Of a stretch of 64,000 nt of DNA, positions 41,334-51,300 are shown piece after piece. The stretch is taken from contig PS015010.1 in the NCBI GenBank assembly GCA_048213135.1, positions 1,116,001 through 1,180,000 on the forward strand. The letters run 5' to 3'. The number at the start of each line of letters is the position of its first letter. Within the stretch, counting starts at the first letter, position 1. The position numbers were made by a program, and so were the translations under genes. This DNA comes from Reclinomonas americana ATCC 50394 (taxonomy: Eukaryota; Jakobida; Jakobea; Jakobida). The notes beneath the pieces were generated by a model that was given only the letters and a program-made list of their open reading frames with translations, did no database searches and was not told the origin of the DNA.

Positions 41334-43166
41334 TTAATGCCTGTTCTGAAGGGCTGTTTCACGGTTGTCTGTCAGGCTTTTCATAAACGCGATGATCGCT
41401 TTTTTCTCTTCTTTACTGAGTTGCAGTTTATCGAAAGGCAGCGTCTGGTTACCCACATCAAGCCCCAACCCTGCCCCGCCGCCTTTTTCATAAAAATCCA
41501 CCACTTCTTCCAGTGTACGGTATATGCCATTATGCATATAAGGCGCAGTAAGCGCAATGTTTCGAACGGTAGGCGTTTTGAACGCGTTTTTGTAAGGCTC
41601 CAGTTTGTACAGGGCAAACCTGCCGGGGTCGGTATCGGGTTGTTTGCCTGCGGCTGTTAAAGGCACGCCTATCACTTCCGACTCGATCTTCCCAAAGGCG
41701 GGCGGAACGGTACCATTGAACAACGGCATAAAATGACAGGTACCGCATTTGGCTTTTCCCATGAACAGGTTGAACCCTCTTTTTTCTTCTTCCTCCAACG
41801 CTGTTTGTATGCCCTGCATGTACTGATCGAAACGGCTGTTAAGCCCGGTCAGACTGCGTATGTAACTGGCAAGTGCATTCTGAAGATGAAAGGGTGTCCA
41901 CCGGTTTTCTCCCGGCCATGCCCGATTGAGCAAAGCTGTATATGAAGTATCCGTTTCCAGTACTCTTACCATCTCATGAAGGTTACCATGCATCTCATCT
42001 TTATTGGCGATCACATCGGCTGCCTGGTTCTCGAGGCTGGTACTGCGCAGGTCATAGAACAACGAAGGTTGTAAAGCCGCATTCAGTAAAGTGGGTGCAT
42101 TGCGTTTCACAAACCCGGCTGAAAGGGCGATACTCGTGGTCAACCCATCGGTGAAACCTTTACCGGGATCGTGGCAGGTGCCGCAACTGCGGGTGTTGTT
42201 GGATGAGAGCCTGTTGTCATAAAACAATTTTTCACCCAGTTGCGCTTTGGCTATGGTAAAATAGTAACTGCTGTCCGGCGTGTAGGCGTTCACGTTAAAC
42301 GCGTCTTTGTCAAATAAGGTGGCGGTGCCCGGCCTGAGCAGGCGGTTGTCTTTTATAGGTTCGATGTTCCACCGTCGTTGCAGCCTGGCCATTTCCCGGC
42401 TGATGGGGTTAGCCAGTTGTGAAATAAAATGCAACCTGTCAAAGTCATTAAAACCGGGATGCGCCTGCAGATAATCAACAGCATTCTTCAACAAGCTATC
42501 AGCATGACCAGCTATTTCATTGCCTGCAAAAACCTGCAGCGCTTCTTTTACAGAAGCAAAAACCGCGGCGGACTCCTGTATCCCTGACTGGGCGAGGGCC
42601 GCGTCGAAACCGGAAATGCCTAGTGTTATGTTCCTGAATATCTCCAGTTGCAGCGCATCCATTACCTGGGCGCTATCGGGCTCCTGGTTGTTCCAGTAAT
42701 TTTCGTAATAAGCGGCCCTGGTATTCAGTAACCTGGTTTGCCTTACCAGTTCGGCTCTTTTGCTGGTATCGGGTTCGGGATACAACATGGCTTCTATTAC
42801 CTGCAGCCCGTCGGGTTGCACTACTTTATTTTCTTCATTCTCAATTTCGGGAAGCGGTGCGCCATTTACCATACGCGATGTGGCGGGCATAAAATATTCG
42901 GTGGCCCACTCCATCTTTTTGTATAAAATACGGGTGCGGAGAAAAGCCTGTTGCAACGCAATTTTATCGTTGCTTTTCATGGCCAGCGGGAGCAGGCTGT
43001 CGTTGACATAAGCCCGGAAAGCACCAATCTGTTGTTGTACCTTTTCTTTTATCCTGGCCGTTCCTTTGGTTGTTTCCGGGTGGCGGGTGGATTGCAAACA
43101 GCCCGGGGTGACAGCTACAACGCTTATGGTCATGAACAGGACCGTAATAAAAATATATTGTCTCAT
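41334..43166 (-). CDS. Di-heme cytochrome c peroxidase with N-terminal helical (imelysin-like) domain, second copy
   Basis: A 610-residue paralogue of the protein at 36307-38130 with the same layout: helical N-terminal half (GLQVIEALLYPEPD near residue 128; GISGFDAALAQ near 185), then a MauG-like peroxidase with CGTCH near residue 326 and a second CGTCH near 473, and APYMHNGIYRTLEEVVDFYEKGGG (read in part) toward the end. The signal may be a lipoprotein one (VTPGCLQS). ATG 43166 is chosen because the frame's earlier GTG at 43184 lies inside the terminator hairpin of the upstream gene. It directly follows a PhoX-like gene in the same direction. Confidence 0.87.
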   Translation of the reverse strand: MRQYIFITVLFMTISVVAVTPGCLQSTRHPETTKGTARIKEKVQQQIGAFRAYVNDSLLPLAMKSNDKIALQQAFLRTRILYKKMEWATEYFMPATSRMVNGAPLPEIENEENKVVQPDGLQVIEAMLYPEPDTSKRAELVRQTRLLNTRAAYYENYWNNQEPDSAQVMDALQLEIFRNITLGISGFDAALAQSGIQESAAVFASVKEALQVFAGNEIAGHADSLLKNAVDYLQAHPGFNDFDRLHFISQLANPISREMARLQRRWNIEPIKDNRLLRPGTATLFDKDAFNVNAYTPDSSYYFTIAKAQLGEKLFYDNRLSSNNTRSCGTCHDPGKGFTDGLTTSIALSAGFVKRNAPTLLNAALQPSLFYDLRSTSLENQAADVIANKDEMHGNLHEMVRVLETDTSYTALLNRAWPGENRWTPFHLQNALASYIRSLTGLNSRFDQYMQGIQTALEEEEKRGFNLFMGKAKCGTCHFMPLFNGTVPPAFGKIESEVIGVPLTAAGKQPDTDPGRFALYKLEPYKNAFKTPTVRNIALTAPYMHNGIYRTLEEVVDFYEKGGGAGLGLDVGNQTLPFDKLQLSKEEKKAIIAFMKSLTDNRETALQNRH

Positions 43167-43180
43167 ATCTGGTAAAACGA

Positions 43181-43205
43181 TCACCCCCTGCAGAACAGGG
43201 GGTGG
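43181..43205 (-). terminator. Terminator of the PhoX-like gene
   Basis: ACCCCCTG (43083-type arm at 43183-43190), loop of five, CAGGGGGT (43196-43203): eight GC-rich pairs, followed on the minus strand by GATCGTTTTACC, a weak T tract. It separates the PhoX-like gene from the peroxidase gene. Confidence 0.65.
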
Positions 43206-43233
43206 TCTTTATGAAATGTTCGGATAAGAATGA

Positions 43234-44718
43234 TTACTTCTGCACACCGCGGATGATCACGGTTTCGCCGCCTTCAATATTGGTGTTGAGACCACTGCCA
43301 TCTGCATTGGCAAATGCGGGGCTCTGCCAGGTATGCGGATGTATGTTCAGCAGGAAAGTATTGGGTACACCGATGATATTTGAGATATCATACATGGCAC
43401 CATATTCCCAGCTGCCTTTTTTCATTTCACCAACAGTGTTGAATTTCGCATTCCAGGTGGCGTCGTCACGTTTATGATTCATGGTCAGCCAGGGTTTGTA
43501 TTGTTTACTGGCAATGTTCAGCTGCCAGATATACGAATCGTGTTTGGCAGCGGGATAATAAGAATCACCGTCTTCCTGGATGTACACGAAGTTTTCGGTT
43601 ACGCAAAGATTATCAGGGTTGATGAGGTTATTGCCAGGGTCGCTGTCACCTTCCGCTACCAGTTCCAGTTTACCTTTTGTAGGATCCGCGGCGTCCAGTA
43701 CCAGTTTGTATACACGTCCCCACATGGTGTAACCCGGTTCAGGCGTGGTTCCGCCGTTGGCCTGACCAGTAGCGGTGAAATAGATCTCACGGCTGTTGGC
43801 GCCACCGCCTTTGCGGTAATCCACGTCTTCTACCCTGCTGAAACGGATCGCACCCAGGCCGTTCACGATGGTATTGATCTCAGCGCCTGTTTTATTACGG
43901 ATGTTCGGCAGTTTTACAAATTCAACATCATAGGTTGTTCCTTTGGTAATGTCGGTTTCCACCTGGTTGCCATTGGTTCTTTTTAAAGCATAGAGTTCAC
44001 CGGTTTGCAGGTCGCCCACTACATTATTCATGTACATCATTAACTGGCCCGCGCTGGCATGTGTTGTTGCATAAGACTGGTCTTCACCGATCAGCACCAG
44101 CGTTTTACCGGGATAAGCGTCTTTCGGCAGCGGTACGGCGTTTTCCATATTGGCCTTACCCAATGCGGGCAGTACACGATCGCTTCTTTTACGGTCGCTT
44201 ACCAGTGCATAAGGACTGATGCCGTGAACCATGCTCTCCTGGCTGGTTTCACCGGCGGTCAGGAAGATGGGGCCAAAACCGTGTTCCTCGGGTGTAGCCA
44301 TAGTGGCTGAACATAAACGGGTAACACCTCCTTCTTTATCTACAATATATTCTCCTTTATAAGGTTTGAATGTTTCATCCAGGAAAACACGTGACACAGA
44401 GAAGAGTATCTCGTGGTTATTGATGAGGATGTAGCCTTTACCTGACGGATCTTTGATGAGCCCGGCGCCATCGGGTTGCGCACCGTATATAAAAGAAGGT
44501 GTTTCTGCCAGTTTATCCTCACTGCTGATCAGGGAAAAGATCTCCAGGCCTTCAAAACCCGTCATGGGTGTTACAAGGCTGGGTGTTACGGAACGTTGTT
44601 TGAGCTCAACTTTTGAGGTCTCACCCCCGTCGGGTGTGTCAGACTTATTACAGGAAATAGAGAGAGCAGTGACTGCGAAGGCAAAGCAGGCCATTGCAGC
44701 AGGATAGAAACGCTTCAT
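43234..44718 (-). CDS. PhoX-like (DUF839) lipoprotein
   Basis: A 494-residue lipoprotein (signal ending LSISCNKS, Cys near residue 23) of the DUF839/PhoX beta-propeller family. Segments such as FSVSRVFLDETF, FGPIFLTAGETSQES, LVLIGEDQSY and the INPDNLCVTENFVYIQEDGD stretch (read in parts) match the family. PhoX phosphatases use a calcium-iron centre; the Cys and Glu ligands were not checked residue by residue, and some DUF839 proteins are not phosphatases. It lies directly upstream of the second cytochrome c peroxidase gene. Confidence 0.83.
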   Translation of the reverse strand: MKRFYPAAMACFAFAVTALSISCNKSDTPDGGETSKVELKQRSVTPSLVTPMTGFEGLEIFSLISSEDKLAETPSFIYGAQPDGAGLIKDPSGKGYILINNHEILFSVSRVFLDETFKPYKGEYIVDKEGGVTRLCSATMATPEEHGFGPIFLTAGETSQESMVHGISPYALVSDRKRSDRVLPALGKANMENAVPLPKDAYPGKTLVLIGEDQSYATTHASAGQLMMYMNNVVGDLQTGELYALKRTNGNQVETDITKGTTYDVEFVKLPNIRNKTGAEINTIVNGLGAIRFSRVEDVDYRKGGGANSREIYFTATGQANGGTTPEPGYTMWGRVYKLVLDAADPTKGKLELVAEGDSDPGNNLINPDNLCVTENFVYIQEDGDSYYPAAKHDSYIWQLNIASKQYKPWLTMNHKRDDATWNAKFNTVGEMKKGSWEYGAMYDISNIIGVPNTFLLNIHPHTWQSPAFANADGSGLNTNIEGGETVIIRGVQK

Positions 44719-44902
44719 GATTGGTTAGATTTTAGACCGCAATATCTATCCCTAACATTACCAGAAGGTTATGGCAATACTAACAGAAGATGAAGAAATC
44801 ATTAACCCGGGAAAACAAATAAGCCAGGGTAAAAACCCCGGCCGTTACAATTCCGTACCTATGAAAACTGGTTTTATATACGATATTTCTGTACAACCGG
44901 TT

Positions 44903-45979
44903 TTACCAGTCTTCATCAAAATGATTATTAAAATTAGCGCTGCGTTTTACGGGATGCCATATGGTACTCAAAATCCGCACATATGTATGACCTTCCTTAT
45001 CCGGCTTATCCCTTTCAAGATAAACGGAGGGCTTCTTTCCGTTACTGTTCGGTACATAAAAAATGTACATACTCCTGCCCAGGTAGGAAGATGAAGTATA
45101 AACATACGAAGGGCCGAGTGCTGATTTCACAATGGAAAGAGCTCCTGGCAAGGAACTGTCCGCAGGTGAATTTTTACCGGGAATGCCGATGGAAACACTG
45201 TAATTAGAACCTCTCCTGTTGCGGATTAAGGTGATGCCATCGATCACAGCCGTATCTGTCCTTTTGCGCCTGTTTTTTAAAAAAGAACTATCCGCTGTTA
45301 CCCGGAACAGGTTTGTAAAATCATTCGGGGCATCTTTCCATACCTGGTGGATGACTTTCGACATAACGGGATCCGGGCTTTTTGTATCTGGAGGAATAAA
45401 ATAGTTGTAATTGGGAATGCGGCCATATATTTTCAGCAGGATGAAAAACTCTTTAGGGCCATTGTCCTGCTTCCCGGGTAAAAGGTATACGGATGAGGAT
45501 GAACTGACCATGATCTCCATATTTGGGCTGAAAAAACCGTTTGCGTCTCTTACCGACAGGCTGAATGAAGTATAGTAAAGACTAAATAATTTGTTGATAC
45601 TTGCATCTTCATACAACTGGTCGCCAAGCGCTTTTCTTATTTTACTGACCAGGCCCTTCACTCCTTTTTTCAGGCTTTGTGTATCCGGGTAACCCCTGAA
45701 TTCTATGTAGGCATTCCTGTCGTAGTTGCGTTCCCTGACAATAGCAGCTGCACTCCCGGGAAAATTAAAAATCAACCGGTGTTCCAGCTCCTGCAATACG
45801 GTGTACTGCAGTGAGTCGCCTTTGCAATTTTTGAAATAATCAGCGGCGCAATGAAGGGTATTCACCAACGCCTGTGAAAAAGCATCCTTGTTCCTGGCAA
45901 CGGGATGGTATTCCTGTGCGGCAATACGAAAACCGCAACAGCACAACAATAGCATTATGCCTGGCCGGCTGATAAACAT
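44903..45979 (-). CDS. Exported protein of unknown function
   Basis: A 358-residue protein with a cleavable signal peptide (MLLLCCCGFRIAAQ, ending near residue 21). The mature part has mixed alpha/beta predicted character, with segments AALVRERN-like near 78, FILLKIYGRIPNYNYFIPPD near 180-199 and SSYLGRSMYIFYVPN toward the end. No family was recognised. ATG 45979 is chosen because it begins the signal peptide and is preceded by AGGAGACC. The frame is open six more codons to a TTG. It is divergent from another small secreted unknown at 46091. The gap to the PhoX-like gene (44719-44902) shows nothing recognisable. Confidence 0.7.
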   Translation of the reverse strand: MFISRPGIMLLLCCCGFRIAAQEYHPVARNKDAFSQALVNTLHCAADYFKNCKGDSLQYTVLQELEHRLIFNFPGSAAAIVRERNYDRNAYIEFRGYPDTQSLKKGVKGLVSKIRKALGDQLYEDASINKLFSLYYTSFSLSVRDANGFFSPNMEIMVSSSSSVYLLPGKQDNGPKEFFILLKIYGRIPNYNYFIPPDTKSPDPVMSKVIHQVWKDAPNDFTNLFRVTADSSFLKNRRKRTDTAVIDGITLIRNRRGSNYSVSIGIPGKNSPADSSLPGALSIVKSALGPSYVYTSSSYLGRSMYIFYVPNSNGKKPSVYLERDKPDKEGHTYVRILSTIWHPVKRSANFNNHFDEDW

Positions 45980-46063
45980 GGTCTCCTGTTTTATCAATTT
46001 TACCGATTGTATCCAAATGAGAAAATACCCGGCAGACGGTATTTTTGATGCCAGGCGGCAGTT

Positions 46064-46071
46064 TACTTTTG
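46064..46071 (+). promoter_or_regulatory. -7 element upstream of the 46091 gene
   Basis: TACTTTTG, a full match to TAnnTTTG, 19 bases before the ATG. A TTTTTG lies 16 bases upstream (46042-46047), slightly closer than standard. Confidence 0.65.
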
Positions 46072-46090
46072 TTACTGAAAATAACAGGTT

Positions 46091-46543
46091 ATGAAGCGTT
46101 TCCTTTTTATCTGCTTTTGCATTTATTCATCGGCAAAGGCGCAACAGGCCGATTCATTGAAGGTAGTAACGGCCTTCCGGGAGTTACTGCAGATTTGCCG
46201 GACGGTTGATTTCAATGATCCGAGAGTAAGAACAGAAGGCACGTTCTATAAGGCAGCGCCGTACATCGTTTATCGCGGAGCGGATAAAAAACGCAACTGG
46301 AAATCGATGGCCAACTATACCAATGCGGAGGAGAAAAAAGGTGTGGATGAGGTTTGTTACCGGATCAATGCTTCGGTGAACCGCGACAGTAACTATCATA
46401 TCATTAAGTACGAAACGCACAAAGAGTCCGAAGGCTTGTGGCATGTGCTTGTGGTCTCCTACCTGAAAAAAGGCGCACAGAAAGAGGCCATTTTCGCTTT
46501 CCTTAAAATAGGCGGCCGTTATGGCCTTGGCGATATTGACTAA
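46091..46543 (+). CDS. Small exported protein of unknown function
   Basis: A 150-residue protein with a signal peptide (1-18, SSAKAQ). The mature part has a helix (VVTAFRELLQICRTVDF), then strand-rich sequence with YIVYRGADKKRNWKSMANY and a C-terminal VVSYLKKGAQKEAIFAFLKIGGRYGLGDID (read in parts). No family was recognised, although the C-terminal pattern suggests a small alpha+beta domain. It has its own -7 element and ends in a strong hairpin. Confidence 0.7.
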   Translation: MKRFLFICFCIYSSAKAQQADSLKVVTAFRELLQICRTVDFNDPRVRTEGTFYKAAPYIVYRGADKKRNWKSMANYTNAEEKKGVDEVCYRINASVNRDSNYHIIKYETHKESEGLWHVLVVSYLKKGAQKEAIFAFLKIGGRYGLGDID

Positions 46544-46555
46544 CCGGCAATACAT

Positions 46556-46587
46556 AAAGAGGGACAGGTTGCAAGCCTGTCCCTTTA
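46556..46587. terminator. Bidirectional terminator between the 46091 and 46614 genes
   Basis: GGGACAGG (46561-46568), loop of seven, CCTGTCCC (46576-46583), flanked by AAAGA on the left and TTTA on the right, so it can serve both convergent genes. Confidence 0.8.
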
Positions 46588-46613
46588 CTGATGTTAGAGT
46601 CGGGGATAATGAC

Positions 46614-47357
46614 CTATTGGGCCTGCTGTGAACCAGCTACCTCGTACAATAACTTATTATTTTCCATCACTTCCTGGTAATAAACACCGTCGGGCGACAT
46701 GTAATATTTCTGCTGGTTGATCACCACCGGTTTACTGTCGGGCGGCAGTTGCTCAAACCTGCTGCCGGTAAGCGGTACAGGGTTATCATCCACAGGCTGC
46801 GTACCATTATCTTCGTCATAGGTGTTCAGCACACCGTCTGTACCCACTACACGATAGGAGTTCCTGTCTTCCTGCTGGTAAAAGGTACCGCCCAGTTCAT
46901 AGTATTGCTCTCCGTTTATAGTGGTTGATTTGGCACCCGGGGGTAACACACTAACGGTAGCGCCTAAAGGCGGAGCCACCACTTCATAACCACCGGAGCT
47001 GTAATTGCGGTAGTATACACCCTGGTTATAGAAATAAGGCACAGAGCCCACCACTACACGGGTGTAGCCAAAAGGCAATACACTGAGGCGGAAGCCAAAA
47101 CTGGGACCATAGTGTACATAACGCGGCATACGGTAAATGGGCCTGTACACCGGGCGCACATACACGGGCCTTGGCCGGTAATAGTTGTAACGGTAAGCCG
47201 GGTAATGAGGACGGGCATAATAATTATTATGGTACCTCGGTGAATAAGAGTACCGCTGGTGCTGGTAACGTCCACGCTGGGCAAAACTGCTGATGCCTGC
47301 CAGCAGCAAGATACCGGTTACCACGGCGATACGAAAATATGTTCTCGGACTTTTCAT
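46614..47357 (-). CDS. DUF6515-like exported Tyr/Arg-rich protein
   Basis: A 247-residue protein with a signal peptide (ending SSFAQ, residue 26). Next is a Tyr/Arg/Pro-rich low-complexity stretch (about 28-85, with repeated YYRPRPVYVRPVY-type words). Then come three related beta-type units with alternating Gln, Tyr and Phe: VGSVPYFYNQGVYYRNYSSGGYEVV, INGEQYYELGGTFYQQEDRNSYRVV and INQQKYYMSPDGVYYQEVMENNKLLYEV (each read in part), separated by LPPGAK/LPPDSK linkers. The layout matches DUF6515 proteins. The role is unknown; a cell-envelope location is likely. Confidence 0.8.
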   Translation of the reverse strand: MKSPRTYFRIAVVTGILLLAGISSFAQRGRYQHQRYSYSPRYHNNYYARPHYPAYRYNYYRPRPVYVRPVYRPIYRMPRYVHYGPSFGFRLSVLPFGYTRVVVGSVPYFYNQGVYYRNYSSGGYEVVAPPLGATVSVLPPGAKSTTINGEQYYELGGTFYQQEDRNSYRVVGTDGVLNTYDEDNGTQPVDDNPVPLTGSRFEQLPPDSKPVVINQQKYYMSPDGVYYQEVMENNKLLYEVAGSQQAQ

Positions 47358-47443
47358 TGTTTGTGATTTATGCTTGTTATATAAATTTACGTAATAGTCG
47401 ATTCGAATGTTACAACAGGAAGGGTTTTAACATATGTGAAAAA

Positions 47444-47475
47444 AACGGCATCGTACCCTGCGGTACAATGCCGTT
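47444..47475 (-). terminator. Terminator of the 47483 gene
   Basis: AACGGCAT and ATGCCGTT outer arms, GTACC and GGTAC inner arms, with one mismatch and a CTGC loop. On the minus strand it is followed by TTT and C then further T. Confidence 0.8.
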
Positions 47476-47482
47476 TAACTGG

Positions 47483-47872
47483 TTACCAGTTCCTTCCGGG
47501 ACGGTAGTCTCCATATTTATTTTTCCTGTCATTGAATTTGGCCCAAACCTGTTTGATCTCCATTTTGCGCTGATCATCCAGGGCGCATAACTGGGCTTCC
47601 TTCTGGCGGCGGCTCATAAAGAACCTGTTTTTCACCACCTGCATCTTACGGTCGTATTCGCGGTTGATATCGGCAATTTCCATATCCCTGTCCCTGGCAC
47701 TAAAGTAATAAGCGCCTTTGCCGTATTTATCTCCCTTGTTGTCATTCCAGCCGGTGTTGCGGCCGTTGCCATTACCGTTACCATTGTTGCCATAGTCTTT
47801 AGAACCATATTGAGCGAACGCGGCACCTGAAATCAGAATGGCGGTTAAAACGAGTGTAAACATCTTTTTCAT
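47483..47872 (-). CDS. Small exported Gly/Asn-rich protein with basic coiled segment
   Basis: A 129-residue protein with a signal peptide (1-20, ending AAFAQ), a Gly/Asn-rich linker (GNNGNGNGNGRN, residues 29-40), and a helical, charged half (RDRDMEIADINREYDRKMQVVKNR, then MSRRQKEAQLCALDDQRKMEIKQVW, read in parts) that resembles Spy/CpxP-like periplasmic helices without their LTxxQ motifs. I recall similar proteins as hypothetical in Chitinophagaceae. A role in envelope stress is a guess. Confidence 0.7.
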   Translation of the reverse strand: MKKMFTLVLTAILISGAAFAQYGSKDYGNNGNGNGNGRNTGWNDNKGDKYGKGAYYFSARDRDMEIADINREYDRKMQVVKNRFFMSRRQKEAQLCALDDQRKMEIKQVWAKFNDRKNKYGDYRPGRNW

Positions 47873-48312
47873 AATTGTAAAATTTAATTGTTACTAATGC
47901 TTATAAGATGCGAATTGAGTGCCGTCGTTTACAAAAGAAATGTTAACTGTAAAAAAGGGATCAAAACGTTAGGAGTTCATTTGATATACGAATGATAAAT
48001 AATTGCTGGTGCATAACGATGAAAACGGCTGTGCATAAACCTGTACGCCGCCTGGTAAATAATGATTGGCTTTAGTGAGTTCTGTTTCTTCCCTTAATGA
48101 TAATGTGATGAACGGTAGTCAACCCGTTTGGCTGGCAGCAAGTAATTGCATAATATTACAAAGTACAACCGCTGCAGAAACTGCTTAAGAAGCCCTGACC
48201 AGGTTATGCCTGACATAACACGAATGAAACGCCCGTTTCTGGATGCCGCATTGTATGCTTCCCGCTCCCGCTGAATTCCCTTTTTTTTAGATAACCCAAA
48301 TACAAACCAACA
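47873..48312. other. 440-base spacer between divergent secreted-protein genes
   Basis: No coding frame, repeat or strong promoter consensus was found. The left part is A+T-rich, as expected for the promoter of the 47483 gene. A CCCTTTTTTTTAGATAACCC stretch directly precedes the protease ATG. The length suggests regulatory sequence for the large protease, but no palindrome stands out. Confidence 0.4.
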
Positions 48313-51300
48313 ATGATGAGAAAATTGTATGCCTCAGTCGTCTTTGTGATGGCACTGTTGTGCATGCATGGTTTGCAGGCCCAGAATAAGAAGGCCGGCA
48401 ATGACCCCACCTTATCCGACGTCAGAAAAAACGCGGTCCGGCTTCAACTCAGCGCTTACGATGCTGAGAACGCCGTGGTGAGCCATGCATTCACAGACGA
48501 CAAAACAAACATCCGGTACATTTACCTGCAGCAGACCTGGCAGCAGGTGAAAGTTTTCAACAGCATTAAATCGGTTGCCCTGCGCAATGGCGATGTGTTG
48601 TATTCGGCAGGAAATTTTGTGCCGGATATCGCCTCCCGTTCCCTGCCGGCTACCCCTTCCCTTAGTGCGGAAGCCGCGGTTAGCCGTGCAGCCGGTTACC
48701 TTAAATTGCCTGCACCTTCGGGCCTGCAGTCTGTGGAAAACAAATTCGCCGCGGAGAAGAAAATGATTTTCACGCCTGCGGGTATTGCCAAACAAAACAT
48801 CGAAGCTGAACTCGTATGGGTGGCTTCGGAAGATGGCAAATCGGTTAAACTCGCCTGGAACATCAATATTGATGTATTACAGTCATCCGACTGGTGGAAC
48901 ATCCGTGTGGATGCCGCCACCGGTGAGTTCATCGAGAAAGACAACCTCACCATTCATGAAAGTACTGCGCTCACCAGCGATGCGGCGCCGGGTTATCTTT
49001 TTAATGAAGCACCGGCTTTCTTTCCGGGCGCTTTCTCAACGGCAAAACAGGTAACTGCCTTTTCTCCGCCAACGGTAACATCTGCGGGATACTATATTTC
49101 CCCGATGCCTGCCGAAAGTCCCCGTCATACGCCTTCCATGACACTGGTAAATGAACCCTGGCTGAGAGCTGGTGCCGGCAACAATGCCATTACCAATGGC
49201 TGGCATTTTGATGGTACAACCAATTACGATATTACGCGTGGTAATAATGTGCACGCTTATCTCGATATCGCCAATACCGGTAATCCCTCATCGCCTGGTA
49301 ATATACCAGCGACATCAACAACAGCTATCCCTTCCCTTTCATTCAATTTTGTTCCCAACTTTACACAGGCTCCTACTACGGCGCTCAACCGCCAGGCTGC
49401 GGTAACCAACCTGTTCTACTGGAACAACACAATTCACGATGTGCTGTATCAATACGGTTTCAATGAGGTGTCGGGCAACTTCCAGACAGACAACCTGGGA
49501 AGAGGCGGCCTCGGTAATGATTATGTACAGGCCGAAGCACAGGATGCATCGGGTACAGACAATGCCAACTTCTCCACACCGGCAGATGGTGGTCGTCCGC
49601 GTATGCAGATGTACCTTTTTGCAGGTGTGCCTACTTTCACCGTGAATGCCCCGGGTAATGTTGCCGGTAATTATTTCGCTTCTGAAAGTGGGTTCAGTAC
49701 TAATAATAAACTGGCCAATGTTGGTCCGCGTACCGGCCCTGTAGTTTGGTACAATGACGACGGATCGGCCTCTCCCACTCACTATGCCTGTAACGGATCC
49801 ACCCCGGGTTCTCTCACCGGTAAGATCGCCATGATCATCCGTGGTGGTGGTTGTGCGGGCGGTTTCGTGGAAAAAGTAAAGAATGCACAAACTAATGGCG
49901 CCATCGCTGTGATTATGGTGAACAACGTAGCGGGTTTCCCCATCACCATGGGCGGTACCGACAACACGATCACCATACCCGCAGTTATGATCTCACAGGC
50001 CGATGGTAACCTCATTGCCGCCGAGATCGCCAACGGTTTGAATGTAACACTCACCGCGGGTCTTAACCTCGACGGTGATATGGACAATGGTATCGTTACC
50101 CATGAATATGGTCATGGTGTTTCGAATCGCCTTACTGGTGGTGCACCCAACAGCGGCTGTCTTAACAATGCCGAACAGGGCGGCGAAGGCTGGAGTGATT
50201 ATATCGCTCTTATGCTGACGACCAACTGGGCTACAGCACAACTGACCGACGGTCCGCTGGCACGTCCTATGGGTGTTTATGCATTGGGTCAGCCGCTCAA
50301 CGGCACTGGTATCCGCACTTATCCATACAGTACCAATATGACCATCAACCCGCACACGTATGCGAATGTGGCTAACCCTACTTATGCTGGCGAAGTGCAT
50401 TATATTGGTGAGATATGGACCTCAGCGGTATGGGATATGACCTGGAATATCATCCAGCAGGAAGGTTCCATCAACCCGAATATATATGACGGAGGCGCTA
50501 CCGGTGGTAACTCCATTGCGCTTAAACTGGTGATGGAAGGTATGCGCCTGCAAACCTGCCGCCCCGGTTTCCTGGATGCGAGGAATGCCATACTTGCGGC
50601 AGACTCCATTCTTTATAATAACCGTCACAAATGCGCCATCTGGAAAGCCTTTGCCCGCAGGGGTATGGGTTACAGCGCTGTGCAGGGACTGTCAACCAGC
50701 ACCAATGACCAGACAGCCGCTTTCGATGTGCCTTCACAGGTAACATTGAATAAGATGGCTGCCCCGCTCACGGTTGTACAGGGCGAACAGGTAAAAGTGA
50801 ACCTTACCGCTACCTGCGAATGCCAGGTGAACACCGGTTATACGCTTCGTGATACCATACCTGCCGGCTTCACTTATGTGAGCAGCACGGGTGGTACACT
50901 TGCCGGTAATGTGGTGACTTTCGCCAACCTGAACTTCAACGCCGAACAGGAAACGAAGAATTTCCAGGTTACCCTGCAGCCTAACGTTGCCGGTTGTGCA
51001 ATAACAACACCCATCAACGACAACCGCGATGGCAGCACCACCGGTGGTCTTACTTCCGTGATCGCTACAGGTACTACCAACTGGGTAACCAGCACGGCAC
51101 GTTCTTCAAGCCCCACTACATCGTGGTTCGCAGCTAGCAACAATATCACCAGGGATTACAGCCTCACTTCTTCCGCGTTCACTGCAGGAGCTTTGTCTGT
51201 TTTCTCGTTCAAACATTATTTCATTACCAAGAATGGGTTTGACGGTGGTCGCGTAGAATATACTACAGACAATGGTGCCAACTGGAACGATGCCGGAAGG

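Noticed and set aside
44771-45094. A 107-codon plus-strand frame between and over the 44903 gene
   Set aside because: Largely antisense to a signal-peptide-bearing gene and without any motif; the part in the spacer does not look coding.
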